Below, piece after piece: positions 28,035 to 36,661 of a stretch of 62,143 bases of DNA (the stretch's first letter is position 1; each line of letters opens with the position of its first letter). The position numbers and the translations under genes are program-made. Origin of the DNA: Candidatus Cloacimonadota bacterium. GTDB taxonomy: Bacteria; Cloacimonadota; Cloacimonadia; JGIOTU-2. Under the pieces are notes generated by a model. It was given only the letters and a program-made list of their open reading frames with translations. It was not told where the DNA came from and did no database searches. The stretch lies in NCBI GenBank assembly GCA_023129415.1, contig JAGMCF010000110.1:1-62143 (forward strand), written 5' to 3'.

Positions 28035-29150
28035 TCAATTCATCTTATCATACTTTTCTTTGAATTGCTTTATACTCTCATATATTGCTTTAGCAGCTTG
28101 ATTCTGGAACCAATTTGATTTCAATCTTTGTTCTTCCCATTTATTAGAAAGAAATGCCACCTCTACCAAAATAGCGGGCATAAATGCTCCTCTGAGTACA
28201 TAGAAATTTGCATGTTTAACTCCTTTATCATTAGTGCCCAACTCTTTTACTAACGATTTCTGACACATCTCAGTCAAATCTATGCTCTCAATCAAGTATT
28301 CACTTTGCCGCATATCATAGAGTATAAAATCTAAATCAGTATACCGTTTGATACTTTCTGGGTCTTCAAATCTGATAGCATCATTTTCCAGAGCCTCTAC
28401 TGCTCGTGCCTCCGTAGTCTTTGCAGGCGAAAGGTAGTATACTTCCGTTCCATTAGCTCGTGTGTTTCTTGACGCATTGCAATGAATACTTACAAATAAG
28501 TCTGCCTGATGGTTATTTGCAAATTCTGTCCTGTCTCCAAGAGATACAAATCTATCATCTTCACGGGTTAGCAAAATTTCAACATCAAGATTATTTTCAA
28601 GAAGTTGCTTTGTTTCCTTTGCAATATTTAAAACTATATCTTTTTCTTTAAGTTTTAAAATCCTACCAACAGCCCCTGGGTCTTTACCTCCATGTCCCGG
28701 ATCAATCACTATTCGTTTGATTAGATACTGTTCCATAGCAGTAAGATTAACAATTATTCTATTATTATTGATTACAACACAATCAGGAAAGAACTTATTA
28801 GCACATAGATTTAAAAAATATTTGGGGATATAAAAATTACCATCTTGTATTTTTATATTATCATATAAATTATAGTTTTTTTTGCCAAATTTTACCCATT
28901 TATTGTCAAAAAAGAATCTACATTTTTTATTAAAGATTGTAAAATCTATTGTTTGTAAATTTGGATTAATATCTAATTTGGCTTCAAATACTCGTATTAA
29001 ATCATAAATATCAATATAACTTCTGTTTTGTAGTTGATATATTTGAAGATGGTCCTTTCTTGAGGAGTTAACATAAGATATTGTATATTCATTTGCAAAA
29101 AGAGAAAATGTCAAAGATAGAAGAATTATTATAATTATAATTTTTTTCAT
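28035..29150 (-). CDS. N-acetylmuramoyl-L-alanine amidase
   Basis: Cell-wall hydrolase of the Amidase_3 family. A signal peptide (MKKIIIIIILLSLTFSLFA) is followed by a beta-rich N-terminal domain (about 25-165). The zinc-dependent catalytic domain starts at IVIDPGHGGKDPGA and contains a His in SIHCNA and the Glu in VEVAFLSN. ATG 29150 gives 371 residues. An open frame running back to 29342 is only read-through of the repeat leader. The leader ends GGGATTTTCAG-ATG, almost the same as that of fabD. Confidence 0.92.
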   Translation of the reverse strand: MKKIIIIIILLSLTFSLFANEYTISYVNSSRKDHLQIYQLQNRSYIDIYDLIRVFEAKLDINPNLQTIDFTIFNKKCRFFFDNKWVKFGKKNYNLYDNIKIQDGNFYIPKYFLNLCANKFFPDCVVINNNRIIVNLTAMEQYLIKRIVIDPGHGGKDPGAVGRILKLKEKDIVLNIAKETKQLLENNLDVEILLTREDDRFVSLGDRTEFANNHQADLFVSIHCNASRNTRANGTEVYYLSPAKTTEARAVEALENDAIRFEDPESIKRYTDLDFILYDMRQSEYLIESIDLTEMCQKSLVKELGTNDKGVKHANFYVLRGAFMPAILVEVAFLSNKWEEQRLKSNWFQNQAAKAIYESIKQFKEKYDKMN

Positions 29151-29464
29151 CTGAAAATCCCTTTTTAGCCACGAACAACACGAACTAACACGAACAATAT
29201 TTATATTAAAGTTAAACCTTTTTAAATTATAAATAATTTTCATACTCCTTTCAGACTCGGCACGTCTTGGCTCCCGATGTATCGGGAGACAGGCGCCCAG
29301 ACGGATGTGTCCGGATTTGTTTTCGGGACATGTATGTTTCATATAAAATTCATTATTAAATTTTTATTTTTTTCTTTGTGACTTGGTGTCTTTGTGGCAT
29401 ATTAAAATTTTTTGTCAATTTATTATTGACACTTAAGTCCTTAATTTTCAAATTTGATTTTATT
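29151..29464. repeat. Repeat leaders between the divergent amidase and polA genes
   Basis: About 100 bp next to the amidase (29151-29250) are an inverse copy of the module before fabD. Beyond it lies a block (about 29255-29345) with 'ccgatgtatcgg', 'ggcgcccagacgg' and 'ttttcgggacatgt', matching 1052-1190. Towards polA the sequence has 'tttgtgacttggtgtctttgtgg', also before lpdA, and a TTGACA at 29426-29431. Confidence 0.8.
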
Positions 29465-32176
29465 ATGAAAGAGAAACTTTATATCATTGACGGAACAGCG
29501 GTTATTTACCGCTCTTTTTATGCTTTTAAAAACAGACCCTTAATCAACTCAAAGGGAGAGAATACCAGTGCAATTTTTGGATTTCTTCGTACAATCATTT
29601 CTATAATTGAAAAATTTAATCCAAAATACTTTGCTATTACTTTTGATGAAAAAGAGCCTACATTTCGTCATAAGAAATATCCAGATTATAAGGCTACAAG
29701 AGACAAAATGCCTGAAGAATTGGTTGAACAATTAGAACCTATTCAGGATTTGGTAAAATCTACAAATATTCCATATCTTTCATTACCCGGGTATGAAGCT
29801 GATGACATAATTGGAACTCTCACACAAAAATTCTCTGATAAATGCGATGTTGTAATCGTTTCTCGGGATAAGGATTTTTATCAACTTGTGAGCGATAAGG
29901 TTAGTTTATTTGACTTGTCAAAAGATAAGTTTGTTGGCAAAGAAGAGGTCAAAGAGAAGTTTGGAACCACTCCTGATAAGGTTATTGATATTCTGGCATT
30001 GACGGGCGACTCTGCTGATAATATTCTTGGCATTCCAAAAGTTGGCATCAAGACCGCAATAAAATTGATTCAGCATTTCGGCAGTTTGGAAAATATCCTG
30101 GCAAATAGCGAAGAAATAACACAAAAACATATAAAAGAAAATGTGGCAAAATTCAGCCAGCAAGGAATTTTATCAAAGGAATTGGTTACAATTGACCGCA
30201 ATGTGCCAATAGATGTATCACTAGAAGACTTTACCCTTCAAAGTATTTTTAGTGAAGACTTAAGAAAATTCTGTGAACGATATGAGCTGAATACATTCAT
30301 GAAGTACTTTTCTACCAGAAGTAGAACATTTGAAGATACAAAAAAAGATCTCTCCCCTACCGAAAAAATTGAGTATTGCTTAATCAACAATAAGTCCCTA
30401 TTTGAGAAACTCTTATCAAAATTACAAAAACAAGAAAAAATTGCCATTGATGTTGAAACAAACTCTTGCAGTCCTATTAAGGGCAAAATAGTTGGCATCT
30501 CAATCTGTTTTGAAAACAGTAAAGCTTACTATATTCCAATTAGACATTATATTGGAAAGCAACTAAGTGCTAAAGAAGTCTTAACTGCTATAAAACCAAT
30601 TTTAGAAGATGATAAAAAATACTTCATAGGTCATAATATAAAATTTGATTATATGATTTTCCAGAATGAAGGGATTGAAATAGCAAATCTATGTTTTGAT
30701 ACAATGATTGCATCTTATCTCCTTTCACCTGAGGAACATCGGCATAATCTTGATACAGTGAGTCAGCGATATTTACATCATAAAATGATTCCTATTGAAG
30801 AACTTATCGGTAAAAAAGGAAAAAATCAGATGAGTTTTACTGAAACTCTCATTAAAGATGCCACAGAATATTCTGGTGAAGATGCTAATGTGACTTATAG
30901 ATTATGGAAAATATTAGAAAAAAAGTTAGCCGAGTTTGATATGCAGGAACTATTCTTCAAAATTGAGATGCCCCTCATTAAAACTCTTGCAAATATTGAA
31001 AGGAACGGAATCTCGGTTGACCAGATTTTCTTTGCAAAATTATCAAAGGAATTAGAAGTTAAACTTGCAATTCTCCAAAGAGATATTCATCAAATTGCTG
31101 GGGAGATTTTCAATATTGACTCTCCATTGCAATTATCAAAAGTGCTGTTTGAAAAATTAGGTCTACCTGTTGTTAAAAAGACCAAATCTGGCTATTCAAC
31201 TGACATAAATGTTTTAACTAAACTAAGCAGGGATTATGAAATTGCAGAGAAACTTATCGGGTATCGGCAGTTAAAGAAACTAAAATCTACTTATTTAGAT
31301 GCTTTGCCAAAACTGATTAATCCCAAAACTGGACGGATTCATTCTTCATTTAATCAAACAGTAACAGCGACAGGACGGCTTTCAAGTTCTGAACCAAATC
31401 TACAGAATATCCCGATACGAACTGAAATTGGCAGAGAAATGCGAAAAGGTTTTATTCCCAGGCATTCTGACTTCTCCATTCTCTCTGCTGATTATTCACA
31501 GATAGAATTGCGAGTTATGGCTATAATTTCTAAGGATGAAAATCTTATAGCAAATTTTAAAAAAGGAGGAGATGTTCATTCACAAACAGCAGCTCTTGTA
31601 TTTGGAGTAAAGGAAAATGAAGTAACTCCCAATCAGAGACGACAGGCAAAGGTTATAAACTTCGGTATTATGTATGGGATGGGTTCGTATTCTCTATCGC
31701 AAGACTTACGGATTTCACGAAAAGAAGCACAAGCATTTATTGATAACTATTTCTCACATTATCCTCAGGTGAAGCATTATATAGATGAGACAATTGAATT
31801 TGCTCATAAGAACGAGTATGTTAAAACACTTTTTAATCGTCGTCGATACTTGACTGGAATAAATAGTCGTAATCATCAAATTCAAGCATTTGCAGAAAGA
31901 ACTGCTATAAATATGCCCATTCAGGGAACCGCCGCCGATATTATCAAAATCGCAATGAATAATATCTATCAGAAAATTAAAGATAAGGATGATGAAATAA
32001 AGATGATTATACAGATTCACGATGAGCTGGTTTTTGAAGTGAAAACCACATTTATTAACAAATACAGAAAATTGATAAAGATTGAGATGGAATCTGTTTT
32101 GCCATCTAACTATAGTGATATTGTGCCTTTAGTTGTAGATATTGGATATGGTAAGAATTGGTTGGAAGCACATTGA
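29465..32176 (+). CDS. polA: DNA polymerase I
   Basis: Repair and Okazaki-fragment polymerase. From ATG 29465 it is 903 residues. The 5'-3' exonuclease domain covers about 1-290 (YEADDIIGTL, VSRDKDF, TGDSADNI). The 3'-5' proofreading domain is intact, with IAIDVETNS, HNIKFDYMIF and YSGEDA. The polymerase domain has DYSQIELR, RRQAKVINFGIMYGMG and IHDELVFEV. An upstream open frame to 29378 is repeat read-through. There is no obvious Shine-Dalgarno sequence. Confidence 0.95.
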   Translation: MKEKLYIIDGTAVIYRSFYAFKNRPLINSKGENTSAIFGFLRTIISIIEKFNPKYFAITFDEKEPTFRHKKYPDYKATRDKMPEELVEQLEPIQDLVKSTNIPYLSLPGYEADDIIGTLTQKFSDKCDVVIVSRDKDFYQLVSDKVSLFDLSKDKFVGKEEVKEKFGTTPDKVIDILALTGDSADNILGIPKVGIKTAIKLIQHFGSLENILANSEEITQKHIKENVAKFSQQGILSKELVTIDRNVPIDVSLEDFTLQSIFSEDLRKFCERYELNTFMKYFSTRSRTFEDTKKDLSPTEKIEYCLINNKSLFEKLLSKLQKQEKIAIDVETNSCSPIKGKIVGISICFENSKAYYIPIRHYIGKQLSAKEVLTAIKPILEDDKKYFIGHNIKFDYMIFQNEGIEIANLCFDTMIASYLLSPEEHRHNLDTVSQRYLHHKMIPIEELIGKKGKNQMSFTETLIKDATEYSGEDANVTYRLWKILEKKLAEFDMQELFFKIEMPLIKTLANIERNGISVDQIFFAKLSKELEVKLAILQRDIHQIAGEIFNIDSPLQLSKVLFEKLGLPVVKKTKSGYSTDINVLTKLSRDYEIAEKLIGYRQLKKLKSTYLDALPKLINPKTGRIHSSFNQTVTATGRLSSSEPNLQNIPIRTEIGREMRKGFIPRHSDFSILSADYSQIELRVMAIISKDENLIANFKKGGDVHSQTAALVFGVKENEVTPNQRRQAKVINFGIMYGMGSYSLSQDLRISRKEAQAFIDNYFSHYPQVKHYIDETIEFAHKNEYVKTLFNRRRYLTGINSRNHQIQAFAERTAINMPIQGTAADIIKIAMNNIYQKIKDKDDEIKMIIQIHDELVFEVKTTFINKYRKLIKIEMESVLPSNYSDIVPLVVDIGYGKNWLEAH

Positions 32177-32221
32177 ATTGGTTGAATTGGTGAACTGGTA
32201 AACTGGTAAATTAGTAAACTT
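32173..32221 (+). repeat. Octamer array after polA
   Basis: About six copies of an 8-9 bp unit (tgaattgg, tgaactgg, taaactgg, taaattag) directly follow the polA stop. They belong to the same family as the arrays at 4957-5034 and 52136-52229. Confidence 0.8.
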
Positions 32222-32296
32222 GTTGGTGACTAAAATCTTTTAGGCTAAATTTATTAGCGTTTATTCGCGTCCATTCGTGGTTAAAATCTTATTTGG

Positions 32297-32428
32297 ATGA
32301 AAGTTAAAAAATTACACGATTGGCAAGTATCTCCTCAGGATGCGATAAATATTCAAAAACAGCTCAGAAATAAGGCGATTCTTGCCGGTCCTTATCAATC
32401 TTTAGAAGAAATCAAAACCATTCTTTAG
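32297..32428 (+). pseudogene. Endonuclease V N-terminal remnant
   Basis: A 43-codon frame whose first 30 residues (KLHDWQVSPQDAINIQKQLR) look like the N-terminus of endonuclease V (nfi), which repairs deaminated bases. It then diverges and stops before any catalytic residue. It is most likely the decayed 5' end of an nfi gene, or the edge of a deletion. 'ttcgcgtccattcgtggttaaaa' repeat text precedes it. From 32429 to 32526 nothing is recognisable. Confidence 0.55.
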
Positions 32429-32526
32429 TATACTTCCTATTTCTATTATCTCCTAAAAATATTGACCTAATTATATTATTTTAAAACATCTTGTAAAAAT
32501 AATTCTATAAATTTGGTAAGTAAGTT

Positions 32527-33792
32527 ATGAATATAAAATTAAAATATGGTAAAGATTATAAAGAACTTAACATTTCATCAAAAAATATAATTGATATTCT
32601 TGAAATGAAATCTATTCCCGCGCATGAGAATCATTATAAATTGGTAAAGCAAAAACTCAACTCCCCTATCGGGACAAAACCTTTATCCAAATTCATAAAA
32701 GAGAGAAATCCGAAAAATATAGTAATTATTATTAGTGACATTACTCGTCCTGGACCTTTTGAAGAATTGCTTCCTCCCCTGATAGATGAGATATTAGAAA
32801 CTGGTTTTGAAAAAGATAAGATACAATTCGTTATTGCAAACGGTACGCATAGAAAAATGACTGATGAAGAAATAAGATTTCAATATGGAAAGTGGATTTT
32901 TGATAATTTTATTATTAAAAATCATGATTGCAGAGCTGATGACTTGGTTTCTTATGGCAAAATGAAATCCGGGAATGAGTTGCTGATTAACAAAATTGTA
33001 GCTAATGCAGATTTTCTAATAACAACTGGAATTTTAAATACTCATTATTTTGCAGGTTTTAGTGGAGGAAGAAAATCTATATTACCTGGTATTTGTGGTT
33101 ACGAGACTATACGAAGAAATCATTCTAATATCATTTATGATTTTGCTCGATTAAGTAATCTGAAAGATAATCTTATACATCTTGAGATGTGTGAAGCAGC
33201 ACATAAAGTTGGTGTAGATTTTTGCTTGAATATGTTAATTAATGATAAAAAAGAGCTTGTTGATTGCTTTGCTGGTGATATTGATAAGGTTTTCCAAATT
33301 GGAATAGAAGCTATTAAAAAATTTTTGTCTGTTAAATTCAAGGAACCGGTAGATGTTGTGATTACTTCAGCTGGTGGTTATCCAAAGGATATAAATTTCT
33401 ATCAGTCGCAAAAGGCATTAAATAACACTATTGATTTGGTTAAACAAGGTGGCACAATAATTATTTTTGCAGAATCTAAAGATGGTCTTGGTCAGGATGA
33501 AATGGAAAGAGTGTTAACTTCAGCAAAATCCCTTGATGAGCTCTTTTTAGTAAAACAGGAAGATATTCAAATTGGCGGACATAGAGCTTATGCAACAGGC
33601 AAGATGTTAAAAAAGGCTGACATTTTAGTATTAAGCACAATGAAACCAGAAAAAATAAAAAAAATCCATTTCATACCTATGAAATCATTCGATGAATGTA
33701 TGGACTTTATTATAAAAAAACATGGAAAAAAATTCAAATCATACCTTGTCCCAAATGGATCTATGTTTTTCCCAATAGCTAAAATTCACTAA
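32527..33792 (+). CDS. larA: LarA-family nickel-pincer racemase/epimerase
   Basis: A 421-residue homologue of lactate racemase LarA, which uses a nickel-pincer nucleotide bound to a lysine. The family residues are present. His108 lies in NGTHRKMT. HYFAGFSGGRKSILPG supplies His173 and the cofactor-linked Lys183. RRNHSN supplies His199. The domain DITRPGPFEELLPPL is typical. LarA homologues act on various 2-hydroxyacids, so lactate is not certain. No larB, larC or larE genes are in the window. It lies 44 bp before a DUF362 ferredoxin gene. Confidence 0.85.
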   Translation: MNIKLKYGKDYKELNISSKNIIDILEMKSIPAHENHYKLVKQKLNSPIGTKPLSKFIKERNPKNIVIIISDITRPGPFEELLPPLIDEILETGFEKDKIQFVIANGTHRKMTDEEIRFQYGKWIFDNFIIKNHDCRADDLVSYGKMKSGNELLINKIVANADFLITTGILNTHYFAGFSGGRKSILPGICGYETIRRNHSNIIYDFARLSNLKDNLIHLEMCEAAHKVGVDFCLNMLINDKKELVDCFAGDIDKVFQIGIEAIKKFLSVKFKEPVDVVITSAGGYPKDINFYQSQKALNNTIDLVKQGGTIIIFAESKDGLGQDEMERVLTSAKSLDELFLVKQEDIQIGGHRAYATGKMLKKADILVLSTMKPEKIKKIHFIPMKSFDECMDFIIKKHGKKFKSYLVPNGSMFFPIAKIH

Positions 33793-33836
33793 TTAGCATA
33801 AATCATTAAAATATTATTAATTTCTGGATTTGACAT

Positions 33837-34967
33837 ATGTTAGAAGTAGTTGCAAAAAGATGTAAGAATTATGATAAAGACAAGATTAAACAAATCATTT
33901 ATGATATATTCTCTTCTCAAAGGTTTTTAAATAAATTAAACTCTCTTGACTCAGTTTTACTTAAACCAAACCTATTAGGTCCCTACTCACCAGATAAAGG
34001 AGTTACCACTCATCCTGAATTTATTTCCGCTGTAATAGAAATTCTCAAAGATTATAATATCAAAATATCTCTATTTGATTGTCCTGGTGGTACTGCAAAA
34101 TATGAGGATGTTCTTGATAGGTGTGAAATAACATATTTAAGTAAAAAGTATAATATAGAAATATTAGAACCTTCAAAATCAGGAATAAATAAATTCGGTA
34201 ATAATCCTGAATATATTATAAGCAAGCCATTTGTAGAGTGCGAAGCTATTATCAATCTGCCCAAGTTAAAGACCCATACCCTTACACTTTTTACAGGTGC
34301 AATTAAAAATTGCTATGGGATTGTGCCTGGTTTAGCAAAATCAAACTATCATCGTATTGCTCCACATCCAACTAAATTTGCAAAAATTATTGTAGATATT
34401 TATTCAATTGTAAAAGAAAAAATCATATTTAATATTATGGATGGGATTGTTGGTATGGATGGTAATGGACCTTCCTCTGGTGATACGAAAAATTTTGCTA
34501 TCATTTTTGGCAGTTATGATGCAGTTGCTTTAGATTATTGTGCAGCAAGGATGATGAAGTATAATCCATATAAAATACCTACAATAAAATTCGCAGCAGA
34601 TAAGTATAATATTTCATTAGAGGATATAAAATTAATTGGAGATTTTAAAGAGAATTATAAACTTGAAAATGTTAATATTAATAAGAGTAAAATCACCAAT
34701 AAAATTCTAAGGTTGCTTTCTACTCCCCTGAAAGGAATTTTTAAAAAGCTTTTTTGGTCTTATCCTGACTTCCTACACGAAAAATGCATTAAATGTGGGG
34801 AGTGTGTAAATTTTTGTCCTGTTTCAGCATTAAATATTAATAAGGTAAATCCAATTCCAATTTTAGATAGAGAAAAATGCATACTTTGTATGTGTTGTAT
34901 TGAAATCTGTTCTGAAAATGCTGCATATCTGAAAAAAAGTTTGTTAGGTAGATTTTTAATCAAGTAA
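33837..34967 (+). CDS. DUF362 protein with 2[4Fe-4S] ferredoxin domain
   Basis: 376 residues. The DUF362 domain occupies about 1-290 (LKPNLLGPYSPDKGVTTHPEF; NLPKLKTHTLTLFTGAIKNCYG). The C-terminal ferredoxin module carries CIKCGECVNFCP and CILCMCCIEICS; the second motif has Ser where Pro is usual after the last Cys. It probably functions as an electron-transfer or metal-related accessory protein. Pairing with larA suggests a joint pathway, but the reaction is unknown. Confidence 0.85.
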   Translation: MLEVVAKRCKNYDKDKIKQIIYDIFSSQRFLNKLNSLDSVLLKPNLLGPYSPDKGVTTHPEFISAVIEILKDYNIKISLFDCPGGTAKYEDVLDRCEITYLSKKYNIEILEPSKSGINKFGNNPEYIISKPFVECEAIINLPKLKTHTLTLFTGAIKNCYGIVPGLAKSNYHRIAPHPTKFAKIIVDIYSIVKEKIIFNIMDGIVGMDGNGPSSGDTKNFAIIFGSYDAVALDYCAARMMKYNPYKIPTIKFAADKYNISLEDIKLIGDFKENYKLENVNINKSKITNKILRLLSTPLKGIFKKLFWSYPDFLHEKCIKCGECVNFCPVSALNINKVNPIPILDREKCILCMCCIEICSENAAYLKKSLLGRFLIK

Positions 34968-35319
34968 ATCTTTTCTAATTTTAATATATTTGCTTATTGA
35001 AATATTTACAAATTTTAGAATATTCATTTAAAAACATAAAAATTTGACAATTTATTATAAGAAAAAAAAATTAACACCTTGAGGATAAATGATAAGAGTA
35101 TATAGTTTTTTGAAATTATTTATATTTCATAGGAAGTGTTTGAACCAGTTAATAAAATGCTGGCATCTCACAGATACTCTTCAAGCATAACATTTAGGGC
35201 ATTTATGTTAAATCATAAATGCCTTTTTTGTTGAGCTGATTTTGAATAATATTTAAAGGTTAGTGAAAACTTATCAATTAATATTTCATATTTTAGTATA
35301 TTTTTAAATAGGAGCAATA
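34968..35319. other. Gene-free region holding a candidate structured RNA
   Basis: There is no open frame of note. TTGACA lies at 35044-35049. From about 35075 the sequence can fold: CTTGA...AAGAGTAT (about 35078-35101) pairs with ATACTCTTCAAG (about 35174-35185), enclosing smaller hairpins such as CCAG...CTGG. A strong terminator ends it at 35197-35229. Confidence 0.45.
35197..35229 (+). terminator. Strong Rho-independent terminator
   Basis: A perfect 10-bp stem GGCATTTATG/CATAAATGCC with a six-base loop is followed by six T. It ends either a larA-DUF362 transcript or a small RNA transcribed from about 35075. Confidence 0.85.
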
Positions 35320-36042
35320 ATGCTGAAAAACATTGATATTCTATGTCAGTTACAAGTGTTAGACAAAAAAATTAGAATTGCTGAAAAAGAAAAAGAAAGA
35401 CTACCAAAAGAAATTGAAGAGCTTGAGGAGAAATTTAACTTGGAACAAGAATCAGAGAAGAATATCAAGCAGAGACTTGAGCAAAACTTGCAACAACAAA
35501 AAAAATTAGAGCTCAATATTGCTATGAATAATCAAGAAATTAATAAATATGAGAATCAATTATTAATAGTAAAAACCAATAAGGAATATAAGGCTTTAAA
35601 TTCTGAAATTACACATCAGAAGGAAAAAAATGCTGAGATTGAGGATCAATTAATAGAGTTGTTAGAAGCAGAATCTAATTTAGAAAAAGAAAAGAATGAT
35701 ATTCTAGAATTATTGACAAAAGATAATAAAATATTAAAAAAAGAGAAAGAAAAAATAAATATCAAAATTGAAGTATTGACAAAAGAAATTACTCAAAAAG
35801 AGAAAGGAAAAATAGAATTATCAAAAAAAATACCTGATATTCTGTTTAGAAGATACCAGCGATTAATAGAACATAAGGATGGAAAAGCAATAGCTTCAAT
35901 TGATAATGGCATCTGTTCTGGTTGTCATTTTCGTGTAAGACCTCAAATAATAGTAGAAGTTGCAAAGAGTGATTCTATCATTACTTGTGAAAACTGTTCT
36001 AGAATTTTAGTTTCACCAAAGAAAACTGCTAAAGAAAATTAG
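35320..36042 (+). CDS. Coiled-coil protein with C4-type zinc ribbon
   Basis: 240 residues. Residues 10-190 form a long Glu/Lys-rich coiled coil. The C-terminus has CSGCHFRV...CENCSRIL, a four-Cys zinc ribbon. The family is widespread and often called a zinc-ribbon or putative nucleic-acid-binding protein; its role is unsettled. Unusually, the last codons (CTGCTAAAGAAAAT from 36026) also form the 5' strand of the RNase P RNA P1 helix. Confidence 0.88.
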   Translation: MLKNIDILCQLQVLDKKIRIAEKEKERLPKEIEELEEKFNLEQESEKNIKQRLEQNLQQQKKLELNIAMNNQEINKYENQLLIVKTNKEYKALNSEITHQKEKNAEIEDQLIELLEAESNLEKEKNDILELLTKDNKILKKEKEKINIKIEVLTKEITQKEKGKIELSKKIPDILFRRYQRLIEHKDGKAIASIDNGICSGCHFRVRPQIIVEVAKSDSIITCENCSRILVSPKKTAKEN

Positions 36043-36550
36043 ACAATCGTCCAGCACCTATTTTTGAATAAACATAAAACTGATAACATTCTATCCTCTG
36101 CAGTTATTTAGTTTTGTAGAGTTTAATTGTGTAGACATGTTTGAAAATAGGTGCTGGAAGGAAAGTCCGAACACCTGGAGCAAAATACTTCGTAACACGA
36201 AGTCCCGGTAAAGGGAAGATAGTGCCACAGAAAACAAACCGTCCTGAATCTTTTCGGGATAAGGGTGAAAAGGTGGTGTAAGAGACCACCAGTTCCCCGA
36301 GTGATCGGGAAAGCTTGGTAAACCTTATTGGTGCAAGGTCAAATAGGAGAGGATCCTTCTGATATTTCGAAGGAACGAATAGCTCCGTTCGTTATACTCT
36401 CGGGTAGACCGCAAAAATCAGTCTCCCGAACTGACGGGGTGAATCCCGATACATCGGGATGCGGTGACGCCTGATTTAGATAAATGATTGTCGTCCCGAC
36501 TTCTTTAAGTCGGGAAACAGAATTCGGCTTATTATTTTCTTTAGTAGGCT
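36026..36550 (+). ncRNA. rnpB: RNase P RNA, type A with extra hairpins
   Basis: Catalytic RNA of RNase P. Core motifs are 'ggaaggaaagtccgaaca' (36157), 'agaaaacaaaccg', 'aagggtgaaaaggtgg', 'aaggtcaaataggagag' and 'cagaattcggctta' (36518). P1 pairs CTGCTAAAGAAAAT (36026-36039) with ATTTTCTTTAGTAG (36534-36547), and P2 pairs GACAATCGT with ATGATTGTC. P1 therefore overlaps the end of the upstream coding sequence. At about 525 bases it is longer than usual. Several peripheral helices are CCCGA...TCGGG palindromes, near 36294, 36443 and 36494. Confidence 0.93.
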
Positions 36551-36661
36551 TTTTCATAGAGCAAAGAGTGTAGAGCAGGAAGCGAAGCTCATATCGGCGT
36601 ATGATTGGGATTACGCTTTTCGCTCTACGCTATCCGCTCCACGAAAATAATTGGAGATTAA

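Noticed and set aside
28035..29342. Amidase frame extended to a start at 29342
   Set aside because: The extra 64 residues read straight through a dispersed repeat; a signal peptide starts exactly at ATG 29150.
29378..29464. N-terminal extension of DNA polymerase I
   Set aside because: It reads through repeat leader text; the conserved N-terminus KLYIIDGTAVIYRSF begins just after ATG 29465.
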